Positions 1 to 14,300 of a DNA stretch of 64,000 bases are shown here, one piece after another. The stretch is taken from assembly GCA_003956705.1 (NCBI GenBank), contig QZCP01000201.1, forward strand, positions 6,915 through 70,914. The letters run 5' to 3'. Within the stretch, counting starts at the first letter, position 1. Every line of letters begins with the position of its first letter. The DNA comes from Brevipalpus yothersi (lineage: Eukaryota > Arthropoda > Arachnida > Trombidiformes > Tenuipalpidae). Made by a program: the position numbers and the translations under genes. The notes under the pieces are model-generated. The model worked only from the letters and a program-made list of their open reading frames with translations. It had not been told where the DNA came from and searched no databases.

Positions 1-1
1 C

Positions 2-56
<55 letters not shown>

Positions 57-59
57 CTT
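1..59. repeat. (CT)n/(CTTT)n microsatellite at window edge
   Basis: The window opens inside a pyrimidine tract that changes from CT dinucleotides to CTTT tetranucleotides. It is low-complexity sequence with no coding sense. Confidence 0.95.
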
Positions 60-564
60 TGGAAGGATCGCTTTACAGAATTCTCCATGGGATGGAAAAT
101 GAACGCAACTTCCGGTTGCTTATAATGAGGAGCTTATTTCTCTCTTCTTCTATGAAAAAAATTTTCTAACTAGAGGATCATTTTTGTTTACTTAATAACA
201 TTGTTGTGATTATTGTCTTTCCTCTCATTAGATTGCATAAAAATTTTTTCAATAGAATGCAAATTTTTATCTTCTAGTAAGAGCACAAAATCAACAACTT
301 GAATCATAACAGAGCTTTAGCAGAAACACGCGAAAAAGATTTTGAATTTTATACTGGAGCTAGAATATGAATTCATGCATATAAAATGGCTCTGCAAATT
401 GTTTCTCTCTCTCTCTCACTCCATTCCAAACCTTTTCTCTTGGTATTTCTTCTTGCTCCTCTTCACTTGGTCTCTGATTGAAATGATGCCAGTGGAAATG
501 CATGTTGAAATATACTTTTATTCTCATTGACATGATTTCCATTTTCGTTTGCTTATTTCCACAG

Positions 565-818
565 CTAATGTCATCGGTGGGAGTAACAGTGATCATATTA
601 ATGAATATAGTCAGGTGAAGCATCACCAATCGTCTACCATTTATCCGGTTGGCAATGATCATCATTACCAAAGACACGAAACTTTATCACTTGATGCGAA
701 GCATCGATCAATGAGCTGGAATCATAATGGTAAAGATGATGCAGCCATGAAATGGAACGATAATAATGGCCACATCTCACCGGATGTGAGAGAGAAAGTG
801 AGGATAATCATTCAAAAG
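565..818 (+). CDS. Candidate upstream exon, possibly of the CPED1-like gene
   Basis: An open segment of about 84 codons is bounded by a good acceptor (ttatttccacag before 565) and a good donor (AAAAG/gtaaag after 818). It starts by completing a split codon and ends in phase 0, which matches the phase-0 start of the exon at 19137 on the same strand. The peptide is hydrophilic (Asn, His, Ser and Lys rich), has no domain I recognise, and ends in a basic helix-like stretch. It could encode the N-terminal stem of the CPED1-like protein across an 18 kb intron, belong to another gene that starts outside the window, or be chance. No starting ATG is visible, so any first exon lies upstream. Confidence 0.4.
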
Positions 819-3800
819 GTAAAGAATATATTATTTTATTTTATCATACAATTTTTATCTCTTATGAGAAAAGATTCAAGATAATTGTAATAAACTTTAT
901 ACTCAATGGGACATGTTCATGCTATAGTAGAAGGTGGATGGCTATTTTCTTAATATTTATTCAACACTTTTTATTGGATCTAATCTAATCAAGATTGACT
1001 CAAAGCTTCTCTTTGGTATGCAATTTTCAAAGATTCTCCCCAAGAATGTCTTTCAAGATAATTTGAATTAAGTTCAATATTTGCATACATGTTCAGGGCA
1101 CATATACGAATAATTGAGCACAATATCTGATTAGATATATTTCTTGTGCATAGAATGGAAAATGTTCAAGGTATAGTGTATAGTAGATATCAATAGGGCA
1201 GGTAGTAAGTCTTTGTTTATATATAGCATGCATCAAATGAATATTTGAGGTAAAACGAAGGTACTCACTCATGATCACAGGTATAATAATTTACTCTTAC
1301 CAGAGTTCATTGATTGCTGACTGTGATTATTGGGTAGATTGGTGATCGAGAGAGAATACTATTTTTGCTACTCAGAAATGTGGGAACTCAAATTGGAAGT
1401 ATCATGACCATTGTGTGAGTATATATGTGTGTGTGCAAAGAAAGATCATATTCTTCAATAATCGATGAATACGATGGTATCCACAAACAATGAATACGTG
1501 TTGCGAATACAGAGTATTCCTGACGGTCGAAAATCCAATGTGGATACTCTTCGGGGTTCACAGTTCAATGCTGAAGATAGATGGAATAAACTGTTATCGT
1601 TCCCCTTTCTCCTCTTCTCTCATCCAAATCCTTTATTCTCCATCAGTATATACTTTCTTTCGGAAGAGAAGGATCCAGACATTGCTTTCATCATCGAGGG
1701 AATCTTAGCTTTTGCCATGATCTTCAATTCGATCATGTTCCTTATCCTCTCCTGATTCTTGCTGATCTTACCACCACTCTTTCTTCAGTAGCTCTGGATT
1801 TCCTGAGACGATTCTCCACCTTTTTGGCCAGGCTCTACACCAGGGCATCATTCAGATTCTGTCGATGGAAAACACTGACTGTATAGAGCGTATGTGTGTG
1901 TATGTATGTGTGTTAGAATAGAGAGTTTGCATGAAATATTCAGGAATAAAGAAGTAAACACGTAATCTGTGATGGGAAAATATATGAGATGTAACCTTCG
2001 GTTCCAGGGTAATGATGAGCATCCTTCCAAAAGTTCACCGAAAATCGAGAGATTATTTGATGGGAAAGGAGTGTTCTCTAGATTGAAGATATGGATCAGT
2101 TCTCTTATATCCTGTGCACCACCACTGGGAAATATATCTGCTCAATTTTGCTTAACAGTTGAATACTTTGGAAAAAAATTTGTCCACCAATATCAACACA
2201 ATATTTTACGATAGGCATAACCTTCCATATTGACTGGGATTCCCGATCACTTTGGTGTTTGCTTTATTCTGTGATTTGGATTCCCTTCTCATCATTAGAG
2301 CTAACAAAAAGAATAGAGGCTATGTAATGATTTTATTGTGCAGAGAGGAGAGTAAACTCAACAACAGAAAAGTTTCCATATACTCATGAGAACTTTACTA
2401 TTTACTTCCACTATCCTCATAAGGTTCCCACCTTTTTCGATGATAAAACTTTCATCCTCTCTACATACTCTCTATCTGCTCATATTTTGGGAGCGTTTAG
2501 TAGAATAAGAACATCATCATGAATTCATTTTGCAAAATCTTTTGTTTTTTTACGAGTATTCTAAAATATGTTTTCACTCTGAGAAGAACATTTTTCTCCA
2601 GAAAACGAAAAAGATGATGACATACTCACCGGATTTAAGCTTTGTGCATAACTGCCTACCTGGTTTCTCATTGTTAGGCTGTCTTATTACTCATTGTGGA
2701 ATAATACAAAAGAAGGAATAAAGAAAATAAATTGAAATTAGAAATGAAAGTGGGTGCATTATGTATATATATATATGGAAAGCTCAGGAGGTACATGAAA
2801 ATGGGTTCCTATTGAATTGTGGAAATGAAGGAAGAAGAGAAGTGAGAATGCCCATTGAAAATAAAAAAATAGAAAGATCTTCATCTTTTCTTTTTATTCT
2901 TATTCTTCTTTTTATTCATAAAATTTCATCTCTATCACAATCTTTCCATGATTTTTTTGATATTTCTCTCTGCCCGAAAAGTGCAGTAAAAAAATCACTC
3001 GATATTTTCTACTCAATATTTGGATAGAAACGCTGATTCATATGTTTAAAAAGCGAATAAAATAGAGATAAAAAAGAATACCTATAATGTATAATTGTAA
3101 AATAATAAAACAATACTTTCCTCTTCGAACTGGATTGATAAAAGATGGATGCTTAGCGTGCGAAGTTAGTTCCGCTATTTTAGGCCAATTTTATATGTGT
3201 TAACAGACATTAATGTTTTCGATTGTGTATTCCTATGTGGTGTGTTATTTTGGACTGTATGTGTATTCTTTGACCAAACATCTTTCATCCATTTAAAAGA
3301 AAATTCCTTTCCACAACATACTCTTTGGACAAACTTGTATTCTCACATGGCTAAATGTTGCTTACCTCATCGTAATCAAACATGATGAAATAGCGATTTT
3401 TTTGTTCATCATGCCTTGTATGCGTTTGTGTGTTTGCGACCGCAAAAGTTACAATAGACTAGCAATTTTTCTTCTTTTTTATTGTTTTATTGGATTAAAG
3501 AGAGTTTTTTCCCTCTTTTTTTCCTCTCTTCTCCCGCCTTTATTATCTTTCATATCAATTCATTTCACCTATTTCACAATCATCCCCTATATCAATTGAC
3601 TGATACACAATAGAGGATTGAAATGTCTATTTTCTCCAGGAAAAACATTACTTCACCTTGATAAATTCTCTTGATTGCTACTCATTTGCTTTTATAACCA
3701 GTATTCTTAATAGCTTATTTGCCTGAAAAACTTTCTTGTCAATATTGAGAGCAATTTAAAACTAAAGACACGTGGAAACTTACTCTCTCTCTCTCTCTCT

Positions 3801-4766
3801 CTCTGAAAGAATATCGAACAAAATAATCCATAAGAGCTTTTTTCTCTCTTCATTACTCTTTTCTGTTAATTCAAAGCTCAAAATTTGCTCCACTATAGAA
3901 ACAATAACAATCTCTTACATCTTTTCACAATAATCTATTTGAGATTTTTTGATGAGATCAAAATACCCAAGTGAACATACACAGCATATATTTTCACAAT
4001 CGTTCAGTCATTGTCTAGTGTGTATGTATATATATGTTTGACAGTTCCACTGATTGTGCCATTTCATGCCCTCTTGCGCTGCCTTTGATGTGATTAATTT
4101 ACCTAATTGATTTGAGTGGAAGCAAATCCAATGAATGGGAAAGAGAAGAGCGAAAGTAAGAGATAAAATAGAGGAAATATTAGTGAGAGAGAAAAAAAGG
4201 TACCCAAAATGTTGAAATAAAATGAATGACATTCAGCGTACTACATTCACTCCACCCAATCCCAACCCCAAGCCGTGTACGTATATGAACACACAGATCC
4301 CTTATGCAGCCAGCATTCTGGATACAGAGAAGATTGACAGTTATTCCCTCCTTTCATGGGGCACTTCGAATGGAGGAAAGGGAAAAAAATATCCAGCTCA
4401 TTTGTCATGGACAAGGATGCTCATCAAGCTGATAATGGTTTGAATATTTCGTGAAAGTGATGTCCGATGGGCAGAGAAGTGGAGGATTCAAATGAATGTA
4501 TTTCATTTGTTGACTTCAAGAATGATTACTAAATGTATGAATATACAGCAAGCATATATGCAGTTGTGTATTCAAATTATTACAATGACTACACCTAAGA
4601 TTAGATGAGTTCTTTCCAAATTTTTCGCAATTTACTAAATTTATCCAACACAAATATATTCATGATGGAAAAAGATATAGTAATCTATCAGCTTTTTGGA
4701 GAGAGAAAAATTTTTCACCTCAATGAGGTGAAGTAATTTACGGAAGAAAGAAAAATTACACTGAAT

Positions 4767-4803
<37 letters not shown>

Positions 4804-5805
4804 AACTCATAGATACATATGTAGGGTAATCAGGCTTACTGCCTTACGGGATTTATAAGTGCATTTTTGAAGGTACATAATGATCATTCTAAATTCATGA
4901 CTTTCTTGTCAGATCGATATTTTTCTTTCTCACACCGAGCTATGCTTAGCCGCAACTATACATATTTGAATGATTACAAGCTTCTTTGAAAATTGGTTGA
5001 GAAAATATTCGGTTCTATTTTTCCCTAGTATATCTTGGGAAAAAAGTCATCCAATTTGAAATTCATTCACTAACCAGTTTACTTTTTGAGTGGATGTAAC
5101 GAGTCCCAAGACTAATGGAAAGAGAGAGAGAGAGAGAGAATGCTTGGAAGTGAACAAGAATTCAAATTGGTAACCAAAATCAAATCAAGTGGAGGATCAT
5201 ACAGAAAAATTTCGACAAATTATTCCCTATAGCTATTTCAAGTGAATTCACTCAGATATACCAAATTTTAAATAATCAATCAGTGAAAACGAGTTTCTCG
5301 GGTTCATGGAAACTATCAGTTTGAAAGGTGCTATTTGTTGGAGCGAGAAAGTACTTTCTTATTTGATAAACTTTTCGATTACATGAGGATATGGTTGAAA
5401 TTCATTCCTATCTATACAATCAATGATGCTCATCAAGAATCTGATTCCAATGCCACAGTGCTAGCTGAATTGTGGAAATCCTGGTAAAAATTTAGTTCTT
5501 CAGGTATGCTTATTTCTATTATTCAAATCATTTAGGAAACCCCTGTAAAACCATTTCTATCTCATGCAGACTTTTACGAAGTATGTTGTACTCATTTCCA
5601 TCAAGTTCTGTCATACCTTCGAAAAATAATATCAATCCTATCACTATCAAGATAGAATATCCCATTCAATTCCCTATCCACTTGTGCATGAACAATATTT
5701 TTTTAAAAGCCTTCCTGCTTGTGTATATCATTTCCGGAAGTGATGAATGAGCATTTTAGGGTAACCCATAATAGCTTTACGAGTGATTTACTTTTCTGGC
5801 TCAGC

Positions 5806-5808
<3 letters not shown>

Positions 5809-5880
<72 letters not shown>

Positions 5881-5881
5881 G
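5809..5881. repeat. (CT)n microsatellite, about 70 bp
   Basis: Nearly pure CT dinucleotide run with one phase interruption (tctcctct) near its 3' end. Confidence 0.95.
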
Positions 5882-7171
5882 TAAGTTTTGTTTTTCGCAA
5901 TGATCACATGATTGATGGCCACCTCTAGATGAAGAAAAGATCAAGGATTATGGGCACATGTACGATTTGCTTGTTAGATACATTTTTTTCCGTCTCAATA
6001 CTGCAGTGTCAAACATGGTGATCAGAACATTCTTGCACTTAGTTGAGAAGTTGGTGAAAATCGAACATGTTTATTGACGATGAATTATCGATAGCTCGAG
6101 TGGAGAGATGCTAGACATATTTGTCTCGATTGTCATGGCTTTTTGCTCAAAGTCATACTCAATCATCATCTAACAAACAAACATCATCATCTATAGTAAC
6201 GGTAAAGTACAGCTTCACTCTGCTCTTTCCATGGGTCGAGAGAATTTAGTAAATGATTGGTGAACAGACATGTGTACATGGATAATGATGGTCTGCACAG
6301 TGTGTATGCAGTGTGCGTGTGTTTATGGAAGAACATCATCAGAATATGATCAACAAACTGGATGGCTGTAAATACACCAGCTAATAAGATTCTTATTTAA
6401 CCTTCTATGCAATTCTGTTAGTTTATTGGTGGAAAGCATTGTCGTTTCTAGTCAAGATTGTTGAATTTGTACCGAGAAAACTAGCCTATCAACTAATGGT
6501 TGAGAGAGAATAAAATTGTCCAAAGCTATCAGTATATGTTTGAGTGTAATACATCGGATGTTTAAATCAATCAGCTGGAAGGTCTATGGGAATGTTTCAT
6601 GATGAATATATTCCACTAAATGTTCTGTGTATTCTCGGAAAGTTTTTTTGTCATCGCTTGTGTATTTTTTATCATCATAATTGTATGAAATATGAGAACA
6701 CAGTTTGAGTTCAATCTTTAAATTATAGCAACCACAAAAAGCCAATTCTGTTCGGATTGATATGTCTCAAGGTATCATCACATCTCATTCAAATTCCGAT
6801 TAGATCTACAATGCTTGAATAACTTATCACTCAAAATCGTTCAACACTTCCTGTGGGCATCCTAAAGAGGTTTACAAGATTGTTAAACATCTAAAAGAAA
6901 ATTCGATCTTATTTTTGGAAAAAAGAGAGAAAAGTGAGATGATCCCACAAATTTTGTTCATAGGCTCGCCTCGAGGCCAGTTTTATCAATCAGAGGCATC
7001 GAATCATTCTCTTTTTTCCCACCTCCAGGCAAATTGGATGGTCAAGATTGTTTGAGCCTCAACCTCATCTCCAATACATCCAATCAGTGATCCCATTTTT
7101 CTCCTCACTTTCCCATAAAGTACACTCAATCCGTATTATACTCAAAATTGAATCATGTCTCATGAGAGGAT

Positions 7172-7175
7172 GAGA

Positions 7176-7217
<42 letters not shown>
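7172..7217. repeat. (GA)n microsatellite
   Basis: GA dinucleotide run preceded by imperfect gagaaagaga units. Confidence 0.9.
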
Positions 7218-7219
<2 letters not shown>

Positions 7220-8252
7220 CAATCAATTCCTCATCGATCCACTTCAATGCGATAGGTATCAGATTTTTTGTTCCCAATACAGAGTTCAGATACCTATTCT
7301 TCCAGAGAAAACGCTTTTGTATAAGCATTTGAATTTTTTCCAATTCAAGTGGCCCCTCATCGGGTGATGGATAAGGGTCTGATTTTTTCCAACCCACGGA
7401 GAGGTCATTTGCTGAATAGTATTGTGATTCATGTTGAATCGTTTCCATGTTGAAGCGTTGAGAATAGAGTGAAGAATTAATCTGACCTTCTTCGATTCTC
7501 TGACAAACTCTCTATCAACACATTCATCTAGCCTGACTGTTATACTCAGTATACTGAGTTCTTTCTTTTCGATCTTCTTTCATCAGATGTGCCCAACAGA
7601 AGGCTAACAAACTAATCCACTCACCGTATTCCACTTCAAAATCATCTTGATTGAGCCTGAATAGTGAAGAAAGTATTCCTAGTTGTTTGTGTCTAAGTTC
7701 AGTGAGAATGGTGTTAAAGTAACAAGGCTGTTAATCAAGCTCATCAGCCGTTGGCAGAGAAAACTTTTCAACTGGATTGGATTAGGAGCTTGCTTGTAAA
7801 AAGTCAATCCATATCAGCTTTGACGTGGAAGAATGACTTGTGACTTGAAAAGTTCTCTTATTTTGAAAGATTCCTTGAATAGGAAGCGAAATCGATGAGA
7901 AATTTGTTCACTGATCAGAAGATTGCAAGAATATATGTATCTCATAGCCAGCAAAACACCTCCAATCCTTGAATTGATTTCAGTTTCAAATTCTTCTCTA
8001 ATGCAGAACTTTTCAAGCATCTTGACAAGAATATTCGATTCCAGGCTGATCTCATCGCCGTGAAATGATGAAATGATGGCGAGATTCTCTCATAACATGT
8101 ACAAGTACCTTCGAGTTTGAACATGAATGACCACATATATACACTCTTGGAAGTTAATTCTGTCCCATCTATTGTTCTATTCTCATCAGTTGAGCTTATC
8201 CTTCTCAGAGGTATTCTCGGGAAAGATTTTCCCTCTTAAATTAACACAAACC

Positions 8253-8253
8253 C

Positions 8254-8309
<56 letters not shown>
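8253..8309. repeat. (GA)n microsatellite
   Basis: GA run with one AAAG interruption; both strands are open only because the repeat lacks stop codons. Confidence 0.9.
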
Positions 8310-8310
<1 letters not shown>

Positions 8311-9476
8311 AAAAGTCGATGCTATCCGAAAGCAGGACAATTGATAATTACTTCCCTGATTATTCGAAATCTCTCTCTTCCTTTCTCTTTCTCTTGACAA
8401 TTCCAGAGAGGTAATTTGAGAGAATAACAGGCACATACAATAAGACAATAGACAGGGAGAATCTAGTTAGACTGGCTTATATTGAAAACTTTTCTTCCTC
8501 TTTTGATCAGTATACTTTCTTGATATTCCTTTCATGAGCGTGAAAAGCAAATCAAACACTATTCAACGGAGTTCTAGAAATGTCTACGAGTCTTGTTGGA
8601 CTGAGGTTAATGAGATTTAGAATCAGTACCTGTCTGGATACGCCAAATGTTAGTCAATTTCCCCTATCTATGGGCCAGCTTTGCACTAAGAGAAGAATAG
8701 CATTCTTACATTGGATATTCCATTGAGAGTTTTTCACTTTGATCGATAATTAAGACATAGCTGTGTTCAGGCCAATCCTGGTCCATTAAAGAGAAAGAAA
8801 TACAAGGCGATTGGTATTGCTGATACTATTTCTCTTTACTCTCTCTGAGCTAGACAGACATTTCCCCGAATTTTTGATTCAGCTGTAGACTATTTGGCCT
8901 TTGTCTAGCATATGGAAAACGAATTTTGGCTTCAAAATTCAAGAAAACTTGTCTACTATTGCATGACTATTTTTCCATCTATTACTACCAGCTTTTCCTT
9001 CTCATTCTACATTCTCGATTGAATTTATTGTCGGAAATGCATTTCCCTGAGAGCTTTGATAGATACAAGATATTGACCAAAATTAGAATACAGACCATCT
9101 AATCGACCAAATTTCAATCGATACGTTCACGATCATAGCTTCCTGGGAAAATAGTCTGGAGACTTGTTAGACTTTGGATAAAATATTCTCTCTCTCTCTT
9201 TCTCTCTCTCTCTTTCTCTCTCTCTCATAACCTCTCTTTTCTCGATTAATATTTGATGGATACTTGTTCAAATTGGATTTTAGAAATGCACAAAATCGAT
9301 TTGATGTCTTCCAGGGTACTTCCAGTCTTTCGTCAACAGTTCAAAAGAGAAGATGCTAATTCTCTTTCCAGAATCTAATCTCGAAAACACACGTAATACT
9401 CAAATACAGAAAAAATTCAACCATCATAATAGCTTGTGTGTAAGCTGAATACATGTCCACCTTTTTTCAGAATCTT

Positions 9477-9516
<40 letters not shown>

Positions 9517-11231
9517 CTGCAATGCATTCATGATACTCACTCAGAATGCTGCTTTGCCTAGGAATACTTATTTCAAAGTCGATCTGTGTGTCGTGCTCAG
9601 TTGATATATACAGTGAAACTCTATCAATATACACATACACACTAGCTACATGAAAGCAAGTATGGATGTTCATTTTTCATTTCGATTGGCCAATTATGGA
9701 TATACACACTATCTACAGATGGCTATCCATCATGTTTTGTTACATATTTTCTCTTCTCCTCTGTACTCATCATTTGAGTGTAGAGAGAAGTGAACAATGA
9801 GCTTTGAGAATATGTTTCGTACACAAAGACTTCTCTCCTCCTGTAGCAATCTTAAAATCATTAAGATGCCTTGTGGATATCATTCAGTCATGAATTGAAG
9901 AGGAAAGAATATCTTCTTTCTTTCTTACTTTTTCGAGTGGCAGTTATGAGATGTTGATGATCATAATGGCAGTGATGATAGAAGAGCATAGAAAATGAGA
10001 GGAAAAGAAGAAGAGGCTGAAAATAAAATAAAATAAGTTAAGATGAACAACTTATATATATCATCTTCATCATGGTTCGATGATTAATTTCATTCTTTCA
10101 GCAATATTGATCTATCTTTCATACACCCATTTTGATGTATATATAAAAACACACATGACATTATTTACCAAATGTTTACAGGTGAATATCAAGTTGAAGG
10201 ATCTTCGATTAGATTTGAATATTTTTTCTCCCAAGCTCGTGTATCTCCTCAGATAGAAGGCTTTACAGAATATATCAGAGCATTTCGTTTGTTTTGCTGG
10301 TATGAAAGTGTGTATATATATTCTCTGTATACTTATAAAAAGTATTCTTGAGTGAATAAAATTGTCAAATATACGATTCACTCTTCTTAGAATTCGAAAA
10401 TTCTTCCATCTATTCTTGATTGACTGAGAATTTTTCAAACTGAAGAGCTATCCACGTTTCTATCTGAAGTGAATCTGGTATAGATATACATGTGAACCTA
10501 CAAATTCACAAATTCTCTGTGTTTATACATGTGGATTTCATGATAGACTGGAAGCCAATTATGCTCCTTTATGATGGTCTAGACTTGCTGGATTCAATGT
10601 TATTATTCCAAGGTTTGATGCCTCTTGGAATTGTTTTTTTTTCAACTGGATTTCTTTTTCTCTTTCTCTCTTTCTTTCTTTATCTCTCACTTATTTGATT
10701 GGCATCCTTGTAGAGCCTCTAACCAAGTGTCTATAGAAGATTAGGGTTTATAAAGCAATCATTTTATATAGACTATGGCTTTGTTTCTAATGTTTTCCTT
10801 TCTCTTTTTTCCTTTCTTCGACTTTCAAGGCATATGAAAATCGATACTAGCGTACCCATATACTATGGGCTAGAATTTTTTCAGGCTTTAAATCCAAGTT
10901 TTTCATGCTCTCTTCCATTAAGATCGAGTCAGAAAAAGAAAGAAGATTACAAAAAGATTGAGATGGAAAATGAAATGTTGACAAACATAGTTGAGAATAG
11001 AGGAGAGAAAGACAAATTCAGTAAGTGAAACGATTCAATTTCGAAATGATTTTACTCCATCAGATAGTGTTGAATTTTTCATTTTATCCAAGATTTTTCT
11101 GTCTCTCCAAAATGTTCAACTAACTGTCATCACCATCTAAACAATCTTTATTTACTCTTGATTCTGATGATTCTTAATGATAATCTGTTCAAAACATACA
11201 TCAAAATAAAAATTCTGATATTCTTATATCT

Positions 11232-11253
11232 AGAGAGAGAGAGAGAGAGAGAG

Positions 11254-11326
<73 letters not shown>
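11232..11326. repeat. (GA)n/(GAAA)n microsatellite, about 95 bp
   Basis: Compound tract in which GA units flank a short block of GAAA units. It is among the longest repeat tracts in the window. Confidence 0.95.
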
Positions 11327-11328
<2 letters not shown>

Positions 11329-14300
11329 CAACTTTGATTCGAATGGAAGGTGTAAAATTCCTCATGTATATCTCCATGATTGTTGGAAGAATTCCTCTCA
11401 CAGCCAAACTGAGCTTTCTATGAGAAAAGTTTTTCTTATTTCATCACTTTTGATTCAAAACTTTTAGAGGAAAAAGATAGAAAACTATTTTCTTCACTTT
11501 CTATTCCATCAAATCATGTCATTACCTGTCAATCTTCTGTGCCCCTTCAACCGGGATGCTGGCGTAAGAATACAAGGCTGCAAATTTTTGTCATATCTTG
11601 TCACTTGGATAAGGGATGAAAAAAAATTATCTGACATCAAAGTGAAAACGTTCATACACCTTCTTCTCCAATGATCAACAGCACACTATATACTTCTCTT
11701 ACACGTTTTTCTATTACTTCTCTCATAAAGTTCACGCTATGATGAACTCATCAAATGATATTCCATCTCTCTTTCTCGCTCATATACTCTACCTAATATC
11801 GTTCTCTCTAACAAGGTTTACTGGTTACAGTTTGGTTACTCTTCTCTATCGACCCCCCACTACAGATCTTATACTCCATGGTACACACATATATTCCTAG
11901 TATTATAAGATGATGCTGGCTTCTTTTGCCCACCAGCATCTGTGAGCTCCATAGACACACAGTATTCTCAGCCAAGATGCAAAAGGAATCTCTCGAAGCT
12001 TAGAAATCATTTTCTCTTTCGCTTGCTCTCTCTCTCTCACCATCAAGCTAATCATGCTTCGATTGCTGAATGGTTACTGAAGCCCAGCTGATCATATCCG
12101 AATCACGAAAAGTCAAGATGAGTCACTTAATATTCCGACAGCGTTTCATTTGCTCACTTGTTAGAAGGGCCACATACAGTTTGATTCAGTTTTCATGCTT
12201 CCAAGGATCTTAGATCCACCATAATCATCAGTACAGGAAGAGGAAAGTAATTTGGAACGGAAAGGCACGAAAAGAGATGAGCAAGTAGCACGATTTCAAG
12301 ATTTTCTTACTCTTTTTCTTACATTCCTGAGAAAATAGATGATGATGAAGATGCTGACGCTCACAGAATTGAATAACACACATTTTGTGTCTATGTGTGC
12401 TACGATTTTTATCTAGAATCGAAAAATATTGGCCTATTCTATGCGATCAAGATTAAGACTCAGTTATAACCTATCTTGATTGCTTTTGATTGTCAATTTG
12501 TCAAGACTTTCCTTCAACACTTGATACTGGAGAAAGTGATGGATTTTGTATATTTTCTGAAAATGACTTTGAATTCATGGGAACCATGTGTGACTTCGCT
12601 CACATTGTATTTTAACCACATTTCGTTCAATTTTTGCTGATCAGACTCTTATAAGATATGCCTTGTATCTTAATGACATGAATAAGTGACACCCTTCCAG
12701 TCAGGGAATAGAGCTCAGGATAGAGAATCGCTCCTACGAACCACTGGGGTCGTGAATCTTATCACGATACAAGCGAATAAAAGATGTTAGATTCAGTAGT
12801 AAGTGTGAGAGAGATGATCCGAGCTCTATTGATGTTCATTTTCATAGCTTGAAGGTATATATTTCCTCATCTCTCGAGGAATTTGATCAAGAAAGAAGCA
12901 AGAGAACCTTTCTCTCCCAGTAGTATTCTCGAAGAGAGAGAGAGAGAAAGTTAGATCATGAATGTCAGTGATATAAGTATGTGAGTAGAAGAATATTTGA
13001 ATCTTGTGCATGTCATAAAATTCTGATCCATCTTGGTGAAGATATGGAAAGAACACGAGAGAGAACGTGATAAGAAAAAGAAACAAACTATATTCTCCAT
13101 ATGCATCATTTGTCTACCATTTCATATCATGAACGAATACAGTCAGGCGAGATGTAGATGCCAATACGGCATATAAGTTACGAATCCAGTTTATGCAAAT
13201 ATGTATACAAAGCGATAAAAAAGTTCATTCCTCATATCATCTCCATGGTGTGTGCATCCATTTATGTCTCGGAGAGAGTTTGACCAAAAAAACAAAATTT
13301 TTCCCCATTCCAGAATTATTCTGGTTGAATTTATCCAACCAAAACTTTTGGCCAATCTGCTCCACAAACTGACCATTTTTTTCCAACATCGCAAGGTTTG
13401 ACTTACCTTGATCCTGGTACTCATATCTGCCCGCGTTTCCACTAGACTTTCCAACATAATCGAAATTCCCTGTCTTTTGAGTTACCCAGCTTTAGATAGT
13501 ATAAACCATACGATGGGCTGGTTGTGATAAATTTTTAATACAGTTCGAGTGCTTAAAGTGAAGAGTCGTGGAGGTGAATACATTTGGGTTCCTCATGTGT
13601 GTTGTGTTTTTTTTCCTTCATCTTCTTTTTCTCTTCTTTTTGTTTTCTCTGGGTTCTGACTGACCGCTCACCGATCAGTCAGCAAGGGAAGAGAGAAAAA
13701 GAGAGATGAATAAATTGCCCAGTAAAAAGATAATGGCCACTGATTCGTAAATTATTCATTAAGCAAGCCAATCTGTTTTCATAATTCTTCTTCCATACTT
13801 TTTCGTACCTGACTCGCACATGATGAAACCCAGGCAAGCCTTCAGGCTTGATTCCAATCTTTCCGACTCATGCCCCACAAAATTGGCTCAGAAAATTTGT
13901 GATGCCACCATGAAAAGAGATTTGAGATTAGACACACTCTCTGCTATTCCCTAGTCTCTCAACTCTAATCCTTGACCTCTACGAAAGATGAATACTTTTG
14001 GGACAATCCGAACAGGCTCTTATGTTTAGAGGCTTTCAACTCTTAATGAGTCCCTTAATTAGCTGTTGATTGTTTGTTGGTAGAAGGGTTGAGAGCACAT
14101 TTTCCATGCCCCCATAAATCATAATGAATGAAAGTCCCTCAAGAGTAGACAATAGAGTAATCGTAGTGTTGTTGATGTGTTCGGTTGCTCCACTTTCATC
14201 AAAATTGGAATATGTATTCAGGCTTTAAGAATTTTCCCTGTCAGAGAAGATCTAGTTGTGATTTGAATTTCGAGCACCTCTTTTGACCAAAATTCTTCAA

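Noticed and set aside
1465..1755. 96-codon open frame with a hydrophobic end
   Set aside because: No family resemblance, no convincing splice borders, and overlapping frames of similar length.
5703..5928. Open frames of Arg-Glu or Ser-Leu repeats on both strands
   Set aside because: They are only translations of the CT/GA microsatellite; the same holds for similar frames at the other listed tracts.
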